From positions 202,019-266,018 of the forward strand of contig DASUWH010000045.1 of NCBI GenBank assembly GCA_036378535.1: 64,000 bases of DNA. The letters are read 5' to 3'. The translations under genes were made by a program, and so were the position numbers. This DNA is from Gp1-AA122 sp036378535 (lineage in GTDB: Bacteria > Acidobacteriota > Terriglobia > Terriglobales > Acidobacteriaceae). The first letter of the stretch is position 1; the number at the start of each line of letters is the position of its first letter. Below are positions 1 to 8,359 of the stretch, piece by piece. The notes beneath the pieces are model-generated. The model searched no databases and was not told where the DNA came from. It saw only the letters and a list, made by a program, of their open reading frames with translations.

Positions 1-465
1 TTCGTCACAGTTTTCATCGCGGCTATTGCCCTGTTCGGTGGAATCGCGCTTCAGGCGCTCCAACCACTGGTTCGCGATATCCGACAGGGTACCTGCAGTT
101 TCGGAAGAATCTTCCTAATGCTGCTCCTCTTAGGTTTTCTTGCGATGTGGTTTGTCCTGGTTGCAACCAGGCTAGGAGCCGATTATTCCTCGATCATCAT
201 TAGCGCCATTTTCGCCATGACCTTGCTGAACCTGATTGCACAGCCTCTCTTGCGCCGGGACACCGAAGAAGGCAAGAGACTAAAGCGACACATCGAAGGA
301 TTTCGCGCGTTCCTGATCGCGGTCGAGCAAGATCAGCTCGATCGCATGAATCGCCCGAAGAACGAAATCGGATACGCGGGCCACCTCCCTTACGCCATCG
401 CGCTGGAGGTGAAAGAAGCCTGGGGAGATCACCTGGCTAACGAATTGTTCCCGAGTGTGGGCTGA
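1..465 (+). CDS. DUF2207-type membrane protein, C-terminal part (5' truncated by window edge)
   Basis: The reading frame is open from base 1, so the gene begins outside the window. About 154 residues are visible. There are at least two hydrophobic segments (roughly residues 1-20 and 40-80 of the visible part), then a cytosolic-looking tail with the pattern EGFRAFLIAVEQDQLDRM and LPYAIALEVKEAW. That tail pattern is characteristic of the C-terminal domain of DUF2207 predicted membrane proteins. The function of the family is not established. It is convergent with alr across about 65 bp. The first in-frame ATG at 118 is internal, not the start. The family call rests on the tail motif only. Confidence 0.7.
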   Translation, partial: FVTVFIAAIALFGGIALQALQPLVRDIRQGTCSFGRIFLMLLLLGFLAMWFVLVATRLGADYSSIIISAIFAMTLLNLIAQPLLRRDTEEGKRLKRHIEGFRAFLIAVEQDQLDRMNRPKNEIGYAGHLPYAIALEVKEAWGDHLANELFPSVG

Positions 466-530
466 GAACGCGCAGCCCAGAACCAAGGGCCAGAAGGCGC
501 TGCCCGTCCGCGCGAATCCGCAGCCAGCTT

Positions 531-1709
531 TTAGCTGCTGTATCTTCTGGGAACCCGTTTCGATATCGCACAGAGTATTTCGTAAGGAATGGTTTCAGCC
601 AGATCGGCATGCTCCTGGGCGCTGACCGTCAAACCATCGCTGCTGCCCAGCAGGATGACCTCGTCTCCGACCTCGACGCCGGCAATGCCGGTCACATCGA
701 TGAGCGTCAGATCCATAGAGATGAGCCCTACGATGGGAGCATAGTGATCGCGCACAATCACGCGCCCGCCCGATGACAGCGCCCGATTCAGCCCATCGGC
801 GTATCCCACCGGCAACACCGCAATCCGAGCGGGGCTCTTGGTGACGTAGGTCCCGCCATAACCCAGCGCCTGGTTAGCTTCCATATCGCGAATGGCCAGA
901 ATCCGGGTCTTCCACGTCAGAACCGGTTTGACGCTCAGTCTTAAGGCGCTCCCGCTGACCTCGCGTCCCGCCCGCTGGAAAGGCAGGTAATAGCCATAGA
1001 GGGCCAAACCAGGACGCACCATATTGTTCCACGCGGCACGCCGCGAAATAGCTGCCGAAGTATTGGCCACGTGGACCAAGGCGGGTTCCACCCCGGCTGC
1101 ACGCAATAAACTTCGTGCCTTATCGAAAGATTTCAGTTGCTCTTCCGCGGAAGGAGCGTCCAACACCTCGGAAGACGCCAAATGAGTAGATAAGCCTTCG
1201 AGAGAAAGATGTTCGGCAGCTTTCAACAGCTCCAGCAGTCGAGGCAGCGCCTGCACGCTCACCCCCAGCCGCCCCATGCCGCTGTCAACCTTGAGATGCA
1301 CCGGATGCCGCCCCGCGCCCAGTTTCGCCGACGCCCGATTCAGCGACTCGATCTGCCACGGTTCCCAGACCGTGGGCGTCAACCCCAACCCGACAATCTC
1401 CTCTTCTTCACCCCGCCAGAACCCCGTCATCAGCAGGATGCGGCTGCGGATCTCCGCCTCGCGCAACGGAATGGCTTCATCCAGCGACGTTACGCCAAGC
1501 CATTTCGCTCCCTCGGCTTCGAGCGCGACCGAACTTTCCACCGCGCCGTGCCCATAAGCATCCGCCTTCACCACCGCGCAGACGGTCACATTCCTGCCCA
1601 CGTGCTGCTGCACGGTGCGGAAGTTCTGTCGCAAGGTACTCAACGACACTTCCGCCCAGGTCGGCCGGGTTGCCGTGCGATTGATCTTTCCTGTCAGCGT
1701 GGTTGCCAC
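531..1709 (-). CDS. alr: Alanine racemase
   Basis: PLP-dependent racemase making D-alanine for peptidoglycan; cytoplasmic. The protein is 392 aa, slightly longer than the usual 360-380 because of a short N-terminal extension. The PLP lysine is K48 in VVKADAYGHG. The second catalytic base is the Tyr of ALGYGGTY (about Y284). The region LPVGYADGLNR follows, then the C-terminal beta domain with GDEVILLG. It is monocistronic. Its 5' end is separated from the terminator of the ompH unit by about 100 bp that would hold the promoter. Family assignment is secure. Confidence 0.97.
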   Translation of the reverse strand: MATTLTGKINRTATRPTWAEVSLSTLRQNFRTVQQHVGRNVTVCAVVKADAYGHGAVESSVALEAEGAKWLGVTSLDEAIPLREAEIRSRILLMTGFWRGEEEEIVGLGLTPTVWEPWQIESLNRASAKLGAGRHPVHLKVDSGMGRLGVSVQALPRLLELLKAAEHLSLEGLSTHLASSEVLDAPSAEEQLKSFDKARSLLRAAGVEPALVHVANTSAAISRRAAWNNMVRPGLALYGYYLPFQRAGREVSGSALRLSVKPVLTWKTRILAIRDMEANQALGYGGTYVTKSPARIAVLPVGYADGLNRALSSGGRVIVRDHYAPIVGLISMDLTLIDVTGIAGVEVGDEVILLGSSDGLTVSAQEHADLAETIPYEILCAISKRVPRRYSS

Positions 1710-1813
1710 TCATTCGGATTATAGCGGTCGCCAGGGTCAGGGCCATGTTACCTGGGTGCTACGTGCTTCCTCCTCCTGCACGAGGAAGTCGCTGTCGCCT
1801 TCTCAACCGGGAT

Positions 1814-1843
1814 AAACAAAAAGGCCGCGCTTTTGCGCGGCCT
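1814..1843 (-). terminator. Intrinsic terminator after ompH
   Basis: Perfect 9-bp stem AGGCCGCGC / GCGCGGCCT (1822-1830 and 1835-1843) with a TTTT loop. Read on the minus strand it is followed by a T-rich run. It lies 33 bp beyond the ompH stop codon. Confidence 0.85.
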
Positions 1844-1875
1844 GTAGGAACTCTGGAAAACAGGATACTGTCGCC

Positions 1876-2589
1876 TTATTGCTTCGGCGATTCGGGAGGG
1901 GTGGCAGGCTTAGTTGCCGGCTTGGCGCCCACGCCCGTCGAGCGCGCGCCTCCGGTCGTCGGACGTGACGCCGACGGTGCTGCCGGCACTCCCGATTGGC
2001 CGTTGTATAGTTCGACAATCGGCCGGGTGATATTTACCGAGTCCCCTGCCCAAAGCACGGGCCCGTCCGGCCACGGCTTGGATACGTCGATGATCAGGCT
2101 AAGACTGTTATCCTTCGCGTATTTGTCGATCACCGGTCCCATCTTCTGCAGAATTTTCTGGGCGATCTCATTCTGCTGCGCGACGAAATCGTTCTGCGCG
2201 TCTTCCTGGGTGCGGCTGAGCGTCTTCTGCTTGGTCTCGATCTGGCGCACCAGCGTTCCGCGCGAGTCGTCATTCAGCTTGGTACCCTGCGCGTCCAGTT
2301 GCTTCTTGAGGCTATCAATCTCGTCGTTGAGCGACTTAATCTCGGCCCGCTTGGGTTCGAATTTCTTGCTCAGGGCCTCGAAGTCCTTCTGCCCTTCGTT
2401 AGTGGCGAGGATCGCATCCTGGATGCTGATCACGCCCACCCGGGTGGAACCACCAGACGGGGCGGTAGTGGCAGCAGCGGGCGACGCCGCTGGTGTGGTG
2501 GCCGCAGCAGCGGTGTCAGTTTGGGCCAGAGTGGCCATCGGCAGGGCGAGCGCCGTGACCATAAAAAATCTCACAATATTGCTGTTCAT
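1876..2589 (-). CDS. OmpH/Skp-family periplasmic chaperone
   Basis: Periplasmic holdase for unfolded outer-membrane proteins on their way to the BAM complex. The protein is 237 aa. It has an N-terminal signal peptide (hydrophobic core about residues 6-20, cleavage near ATLAQ). An Ala/Thr/Pro/Ser linker follows, then GVISIQDAILATNEGQKDFE, the usual OmpH start. A long charged coiled coil lies at about residues 60-160. A Pro/Ala/Thr-rich tail extends it past the usual 160-180 aa. It lies directly downstream of bamA, the usual partner gene, but has its own promoter in the 346-bp gap. An SD-like AAGGAG lies 13 nt upstream of the ATG, rather far, so the Met at residue 10 is an alternative start. 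Confidence 0.9.
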   Translation of the reverse strand: MNSNIVRFFMVTALALPMATLAQTDTAAAATTPAASPAAATTAPSGGSTRVGVISIQDAILATNEGQKDFEALSKKFEPKRAEIKSLNDEIDSLKKQLDAQGTKLNDDSRGTLVRQIETKQKTLSRTQEDAQNDFVAQQNEIAQKILQKMGPVIDKYAKDNSLSLIIDVSKPWPDGPVLWAGDSVNITRPIVELYNGQSGVPAAPSASRPTTGGARSTGVGAKPATKPATPPESPKQ

Positions 2590-2935
2590 CGGGTAGCTTG
2601 AACTCCTTGGAAGAACTCTCTCGGGATTTTGGGAACCTTTTTCCAGATCATCTGGATCGCGAGCTGTGAGTCAACCGGACCTTTACCAGGCAGGGCAGCC
2701 GGTTATCCAGCTCTCGTACCGAACCGGAAAGCGCTCTGATCATCAACTCACAATGATCATTCTTAATGGTGCGGGTGTGCACATTATAGGAGCACCCTGA
2801 GTCCACCGTCAAACAGAGTTAAGCAGCGATCAGGCCGATGTTTTGGGCATTAACAGGGTTCAGATCGCTCAATCAATGGCAAGGGAAGACACGCTCTTTT
2901 GCCCTCCGGAAACGACTCTCGCCTCCACGCCTGCG
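2590..2935 (-). promoter_or_regulatory. ompH promoter and about 190-nt leader
   Basis: Minus-strand -35 TTGACG (2812-2807), 18-bp spacer, -10 TATAAT (2788-2783). Transcription would start near 2776 and give a leader of about 187 nt before the ompH ATG. The leader begins with the inverted repeat TGATCAT-N9-ATGATCA (2737-2743 / 2753-2759), which could be an operator or an RNA hairpin. No gene is seen in the gap. The promoter is by motif only. Confidence 0.6.
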
Positions 2936-5752
2936 TTAGAACGTAGTCGCCACGGTGAAGCGGAACGTCTTCAGCGGTTCTTGCAGCAGGTAAGCCGGCC
3001 CGTAGAGGCTGATGGCTTGCCGATAAGTAAAGTCCCCGGCCGCACCCTGCGGGAACATGCCGCGCGTGATGGGCGTAGGGGTAACCGTCGTCGAATTGAG
3101 CCGCAGCGGGTTATACGCATAGTAAATGCGGAAGGGCGCATTGATCACCGGCAGGAATACCTGAAATTCCAGGCCGGTCGACATGCGCGGCACCCAGTTC
3201 GTTCCGGGAATCGCCTTCAGGTCAGCGGGGAAGTTGAGCCGCTGTCCGCCGACGCAAGTGAAGCCTGGATCCAGCGCCGGACACCCAAAGAACACGCTGT
3301 TGATATCCTGCAGCTGGCCGGAGTTGATGCGCAGCTGCGAATTGCGCAGGATGGCGTTGGTTCCAAGGTCGACGAACGGAGCAACCGCGACCGGGCCGAC
3401 AATGGTAATACGGTATTCCGCGTTCCCCACTATGCTGAAATCGCCACCCGGCTCCACGATCTGCTGGAAAGGAATCGTGACCGTGTACGCGCCACGCCGC
3501 GGATTAGTCGGATCTTTGGGAACGATTGTCCCGTCAGGATTCGTCAAGTTAATGTTGACGTTGGTAGGCAGGTACGCATACGGCGACACGCTGCGGATAT
3601 CGAACCCGCGCAGGTCATTTTCACCGCCCGTGTAGAAGCGGTCAAACGGAGGCGCCACCAGCCCACCGAAGCCGCTCAGGAACGAAGCCTGCACGCGGTA
3701 ACCAAAAGTGTTGTGTCCCCGCGGATCGTGCTTCGTCTGCATCGGGTGCCAGCGCTTGTATTCGAAGATCGGCCGCACATACTTGACGCTGCCGCCCAGC
3801 CCCGCGATTTCGCTGGCCAGATACAGACTCTGGCCTTTGTGCGGTGTGATCGGGCTGTCAATCGTATTGAACGTGAAGCTGGGAATGACCTTGCTCGTGT
3901 TCACGCCATTGAGCGCATTCGGGCCGGCAAACCCGCGGAAGGCCAGATTCTGGAACAACGATTTCGAGGCATTGCTGAACACTTCGGTCGAGGAGTTATC
4001 GAACGAGTACGTGATCCCCACCCGTTTGAACGAGCGGTGCAAGGGATAACTCAGAGAAACCGTGAATCCGGTATCCGCCTGCGTAAAATTCTGCAGCGAA
4101 TTCAGAACGTTCTGCGAGAAGTTGATCTTCTGCCCGGTGAACAGCTGGTATTGGGTCGCCTGGTTGAAGTTGTACTTCTGCGTGAACACGGTAAATCCAA
4201 ACTGCAGCGGCCGGTCAAACAGATAGGGTTCCGTGAAACCGAACGTCGCCGACCGCTGAATATTTCCGATGCTCGCCGCGATGTTCAGGGTCTCGCCCAG
4301 GCCAAATAAGTTGTTGGTCGAATAGTTGATGCCGATAAAGGCGCCTTCCAGCCCGCTCACCCCGCCGGTCAGGCCGATGCTATTCTTCCCTTTCTCCTTC
4401 ACTTTCAGCGTCAGGTCGACCGTCCCGCCTTTTTCATCCAGCTTGCGTTCGGTTACGTTAGGATCGTCCGGCTTGAGTTGCTCGAAGTATCCGAGCTGGT
4501 TCAGGCGCAGCAGGCTGAGCTCCCACAGGTTCGAGTTGTAGACCTGGCCTTCCTCGATCGCCAGTTCGCGGCGGATGACTTTGTCGCGCGTGGTGGTATT
4601 GCCCTGGAACTCAATTCGCCGGACGTAGAATTGCTTGCCTTCATCCACGTCAATTTCCAGGTTTACCAGCTTTTTGTCTTCATCGAAGGTCGTATTGGGA
4701 ACCGACGTGAAATTGATGTATCCGTAGGTGCCATACGCTTTGCGAAGATTTTCGAGGCCTTTGGCAATTTTCTCGCGGCTGAAAATGTCTCCATCTTTGA
4801 TGGGAAACATGCTGCGCAGCGCTTTGGTATTGGAAATCGCCTTGTTACCGCTGAAAGTGATAGTTCCGAGGCGGTAACGATCGCCTTCCTCGATGGGCAT
4901 CGTGATATCCACGGCTTTGCCTTTGCCATGGACCCAGGGAATGGTGATGCCCCCGCCCGTGTCGCGAATTTGCGTCTTGGGCTGCTCCACTAGCACTTTG
5001 AAGTAGCCGCGGTTCTGGTATTCGGCGCGCACCCGTTCCGTATCTTCATCCAGCTTGCTGGCGTCGTAGGTCTTGGAAAAAATGTTCTCCAGAAAGATGG
5101 AATGGGGAACCCCGATGGGCCGCAGGTTTTTCATAGCCGCTCGCAGCACCCGCGCGGGAACATGCTTGTTTCCCTCGAACCGAATCTTCCCCACCTTGAC
5201 CTTCGGCCCTTCCTTTACCACAAACGTGATGCCCACCGCTGCCGGCGGAATCGGTCTGACTTCGCTGCGGACGATCCCGAATTGCCGGCCATGCTCGGCC
5301 AGCAGTTCCTTGATGGTGACCTCTGCTTTCTTGACTTTGGTGGGATCGTACTGGCTCTCGACCGAGAGCCCGACCTTGCGTTCCTTGAACCGGTCCAGCA
5401 CATCGCTGGTGGAGACCGAGTTCAGCCCGGTGTAGTTGATTTCGCGGATCGTCGGCCGTTCCTTGACGTAAATGTGAAGGATCCAGCCCTTGGCGGTCTG
5501 CTCGCGCTCGATGCGCAGATCCTCGAAATAGCCCGTATTCCACAGCGAATTGAAGTCGCGTTCAATAGCGGCCGGATCGTAAACGTCTCCCGGCTTGGTA
5601 AAGATCCGGGCTTTGATGGTCTCGACCGGTATGCGCCGGTTGTTGTGCACCCGGATATCCACGATCAGGTTTTCCTGCGCGAATAGCGGTATGGACAGGA
5701 ACAGAAATATCAGCAGTAATCCGGGAAATATGCGTCGGCGGAAGCGCCCCAT
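2936..5752 (-). CDS. bamA: Outer membrane protein assembly factor BamA (Omp85 family)
   Basis: Core of the BAM complex that inserts beta-barrel proteins into the outer membrane. I start it at 5752 (938 aa): MGRFRRR plus a strong hydrophobic stretch ending in FAQ forms a proper signal peptide. The frame is open for another 70 codons upstream, but those are not signal-like. Residues about 27-450 carry successive POTRA repeats (for example VKVGKIRFEGNKHVPARVL, YRLGTITFSGNKAISNTKAL, FYVRRIEFQGNTTTRDKVI). The barrel follows, and the protein ends in FRFTVATTF with the terminal Phe used for barrel recognition. The barrel has loop insertions relative to E. coli (about 810 aa). A GGAG sits 3 nt before this ATG, which is weak. 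The molybdopterin oxidoreductase upstream ends 213 bp away. Confidence 0.95.
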   Translation of the reverse strand: MGRFRRRIFPGLLLIFLFLSIPLFAQENLIVDIRVHNNRRIPVETIKARIFTKPGDVYDPAAIERDFNSLWNTGYFEDLRIEREQTAKGWILHIYVKERPTIREINYTGLNSVSTSDVLDRFKERKVGLSVESQYDPTKVKKAEVTIKELLAEHGRQFGIVRSEVRPIPPAAVGITFVVKEGPKVKVGKIRFEGNKHVPARVLRAAMKNLRPIGVPHSIFLENIFSKTYDASKLDEDTERVRAEYQNRGYFKVLVEQPKTQIRDTGGGITIPWVHGKGKAVDITMPIEEGDRYRLGTITFSGNKAISNTKALRSMFPIKDGDIFSREKIAKGLENLRKAYGTYGYINFTSVPNTTFDEDKKLVNLEIDVDEGKQFYVRRIEFQGNTTTRDKVIRRELAIEEGQVYNSNLWELSLLRLNQLGYFEQLKPDDPNVTERKLDEKGGTVDLTLKVKEKGKNSIGLTGGVSGLEGAFIGINYSTNNLFGLGETLNIAASIGNIQRSATFGFTEPYLFDRPLQFGFTVFTQKYNFNQATQYQLFTGQKINFSQNVLNSLQNFTQADTGFTVSLSYPLHRSFKRVGITYSFDNSSTEVFSNASKSLFQNLAFRGFAGPNALNGVNTSKVIPSFTFNTIDSPITPHKGQSLYLASEIAGLGGSVKYVRPIFEYKRWHPMQTKHDPRGHNTFGYRVQASFLSGFGGLVAPPFDRFYTGGENDLRGFDIRSVSPYAYLPTNVNINLTNPDGTIVPKDPTNPRRGAYTVTIPFQQIVEPGGDFSIVGNAEYRITIVGPVAVAPFVDLGTNAILRNSQLRINSGQLQDINSVFFGCPALDPGFTCVGGQRLNFPADLKAIPGTNWVPRMSTGLEFQVFLPVINAPFRIYYAYNPLRLNSTTVTPTPITRGMFPQGAAGDFTYRQAISLYGPAYLLQEPLKTFRFTVATTF

Positions 5753-5965
5753 GCTCCGCGAACTCGAATGAATTGCGGCAGTTACCTCGCCCGCTTCGAT
5801 TCGAGTGGTGCTCTCGCCCCGGGCAGCGAGAGCAGGGCTGAACCCACTCTTCGCTACTGCAGGGCTTTCCTGTTGGCGACGAAGAATTGCAACTACCTCA
5901 GAATCTTGGGAGTATGGAAAACGGTCATTATACGGTACGGCCTCGCAGAGCGTCCAAGACACCCA

Positions 5966-8182
5966 TCACGAGGCCCTCGGTGTGGGCTTGCTTTTGCTGT
6001 CCTGGCGATCGCCGCGAAAAGGCTCTACCTCAACCAAGACGGAATAAAACGTAGCAGAGTTGCCCATGTCGCTAAGTTTTTCTGACGTAAGCACATTTAC
6101 ATTTATGCCGCCCTCGTTCAATTTCGCCCAATTGAGTTTGGCCGAGACCAGTCCCGGCTGCACCCGCCCATCCACACGCGCTGTAAGGTAGATTTCCCCG
6201 CGCCCATTGAACACTCTCACTCGGTCTCCCTCGACAATCCCACGCGGGCGCGCGTCCTGCGCGTTCATCTCCAGGATGCCGGGTTCCTCCATGGTTTGCA
6301 CCGTTTCGATGTTGGAGAAGGTGGAGTTGAGGAAATTGTCAGCCTTGCGCGCCAGCATCTCTAATGGATAGATGCGCGCGCCGGGCTCATATCGCGATTC
6401 CGTAGGCGGAATAAATGCCGCCACCGGGTCCAGACCCTGCGCTTTCAGCTCGTCACTGTAAAGCTCGGCCTTCCCGCTGGCGGTTTCAAACTTCCCCTCC
6501 GCGAAAGGCAGGAACCACGTAGGGACGGCCGCTTCGGCCGTCGCAGCGGAGCGCAACTCTGCACTCTCAAAATTAAGCCTGACATGCCCTTCCCGCTCAA
6601 GCCGCTCGCGATCAATTCCCCGCAACCGCGGAGGTGGCGATTTCAGCGCCAGATCGATCATCTCGTCGTCCGATTCCCGGAAGCACTCCTCGTCAAATCC
6701 CATCCGCTCCGCCAACGCCCGGAACACCTCCACATTCGGCCTGCACTCGCCCAACGCCGCGATCGCCTGATTCGAAACCTGCAAATAATAATGCCCATAC
6801 GCCGCCTGCAGGTCCTTGTGCTCGAAGAACGTCGTGGCCGGAAGCACAATATCGGCATAATCGGTCGTGTCCGTAAAAAACTGCTCATGCACGACCGTAA
6901 ACAGGTCGGACCGAGTGAGCCCGCGCACCACCTCGTTATGGTTGGGACAAACCGCCGCCGGATTGGAGTTGTAAACAAACAAAGCCTTGACCGGCGGATC
7001 GGCGAGCGTGTTCAGTGCCTTGCCGAGCTCCACCATGTTTACGACCCGCGCCGGCCGGCCGAGTGCCTTGTGCATCAACTCAGGCTGTTGCAGGGACTCC
7101 TTGTTCAGTCCAAAAGCTCCGCTGGTCGAAAGCTGCAACCCGCCGCCAATCTCTTTCCAGGATCCCGTAATGCACGGCAACATGGCCACGGTCCGCGTCG
7201 CCATTCCCCCGTTCTGCGAGCGCTGAATTCCGTAGTTGAGGCGAATCGCGGCGGGCCGGACGGTCGCGTACTCACGCGCCAATTTCACGATGTCGCTCGC
7301 CGATATCCCCGTCCACTTCGCGACTCGCTCGGGCGGGTACTCCTTCACCTTGGCGGCGAGTTGCTCGAAACCCAGCGTGTGCTTCGCGACGTAATTGGCA
7401 TCGTAGAGTCCTTCACCAATGATCACGTGCATCAGGGCCAGCGCGAGGGCAACATCCGTACCCGGATGAATCGGCAGATACCAGTCCGCACACGCGGCGG
7501 TTCGCGTCCGGTAAGGATCAATCACCACCAGCTTCGCACCTGCGCGCCGCGCCTCCTCGATGAAAGGCCACAAGTGCACATTGTTGCCATGAATATTGGC
7601 GCCCCAGGCAATGATGTAGCGCGAATGCCGGAACTGCTCCGGTTCGGTGCCTAGCTTCACGCCCAGTACCGACTTCAACCCGGCTTCGCCCGCCGCCGAG
7701 CAGATCGTCCGCTCCAACTGCGAGGCTCCCAGCCGATGAAAAAAACGCCGGTCCATCGACCCGCCGTTCAGCGCAGCGATCGTGCCCCCATAGGAGTAGG
7801 GCAGAATCGCCTCCGGGCCGTACTGTTCGGCAATCTGCCGGAAGCGGCGCGTGATTTCATGCAGAGCTTCGTCCCATGTAATCCGTTTCCACACCCCGGG
7901 TAGCGGAGTCGCACTGATTTTGCCTGGCTGACGACCGACGGCTGACGGCTGACGACTATCTTCTGGTCCCTTAGCCGCCACCCGCCGCATGGGATAGAGC
8001 ACCCGCCCCGGCGAATACACCCGGTCCAGATACTTAGCCACCTTGGCGCAAAGAAATCCCCTGGTGACGGGATGAGCCGGATCGCCCTGGATTTTGGTCG
8101 CGCGACCATCCTCCACCGTGATCAAAACCCCACACGCATCCGGGCAGTCGTGAGGACACGCGGCATGAACCACCTGTTTCAT
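5966..8182 (-). CDS. Molybdopterin-dependent oxidoreductase, [4Fe-4S]-containing
   Basis: Catalytic-subunit type enzyme of the DMSO reductase superfamily (Mo-bisPGD); substrate unknown. I start it at 8182 (738 aa) because MKQVVHAACPHDCPDACG is the family's normal beginning. The Fe-S motif is C9-x3-C13-x3-C17-x27-C45. No Tat signal is seen, so a cytoplasmic location is likely. Domains: Fe-S domain (1-60), Mo-cofactor domains (about 95-540), and a C-terminal molydopterin dinucleotide-binding domain (about 600-720, DRVRVFNGRGEI). Two segments are repeat-derived: residues about 72-87 (iterated GTCGTCAGC-like DNA, 7922-7966) and about 546-555 (palindrome GACGGCCG-CTT-CGGCCGTC, 6520-6545). No partner electron-transfer subunit is adjacent, so it may act alone with a soluble donor. 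Confidence 0.88.
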   Translation of the reverse strand: MKQVVHAACPHDCPDACGVLITVEDGRATKIQGDPAHPVTRGFLCAKVAKYLDRVYSPGRVLYPMRRVAAKGPEDSRQPSAVGRQPGKISATPLPGVWKRITWDEALHEITRRFRQIAEQYGPEAILPYSYGGTIAALNGGSMDRRFFHRLGASQLERTICSAAGEAGLKSVLGVKLGTEPEQFRHSRYIIAWGANIHGNNVHLWPFIEEARRAGAKLVVIDPYRTRTAACADWYLPIHPGTDVALALALMHVIIGEGLYDANYVAKHTLGFEQLAAKVKEYPPERVAKWTGISASDIVKLAREYATVRPAAIRLNYGIQRSQNGGMATRTVAMLPCITGSWKEIGGGLQLSTSGAFGLNKESLQQPELMHKALGRPARVVNMVELGKALNTLADPPVKALFVYNSNPAAVCPNHNEVVRGLTRSDLFTVVHEQFFTDTTDYADIVLPATTFFEHKDLQAAYGHYYLQVSNQAIAALGECRPNVEVFRALAERMGFDEECFRESDDEMIDLALKSPPPRLRGIDRERLEREGHVRLNFESAELRSAATAEAAVPTWFLPFAEGKFETASGKAELYSDELKAQGLDPVAAFIPPTESRYEPGARIYPLEMLARKADNFLNSTFSNIETVQTMEEPGILEMNAQDARPRGIVEGDRVRVFNGRGEIYLTARVDGRVQPGLVSAKLNWAKLNEGGINVNVLTSEKLSDMGNSATFYSVLVEVEPFRGDRQDSKSKPTPRAS

Positions 8183-8307
8183 CGCTCGCTGATTATAAGT
8201 GACGGAAGAGGAGAAGAAATGCGGAAGTAGCGAAGAAGCCACCGATTTCGACGATCCTTTACAAAACCAGATCGGTGTGAAAATCCGTGGCCAGGCCTTT
8301 TCCTCAA

Positions 8308-8338
8308 ATAAAAAAGGGCGGCATGAATCACGCCGCCC
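8308..8338 (-). terminator. Intrinsic terminator after DUF4382 lipoprotein
   Basis: Stem GGGCGGC (8316-8322) / GCCGCCC (8332-8338) with a 9-nt loop and an A-run on the plus strand, that is, a T-run on the minus strand. It lies about 20 bp past the stop codon. Confidence 0.85.
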
Positions 8339-8359
8339 AGCGGAAAGGAAAAGATTGAA

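Noticed and set aside
2843..4309. 488-codon open frame on the plus strand antisense to bamA
   Set aside because: Arg/Gln/His-rich shadow of the bamA third-codon GC pattern; no SD and no recognisable family pattern.
6584..7654. 356-codon open frame antisense to the molybdopterin oxidoreductase
   Set aside because: Composition of a complement shadow (Arg, His, Gln, Leu); the sense frame has the Fe-S and cofactor motifs.
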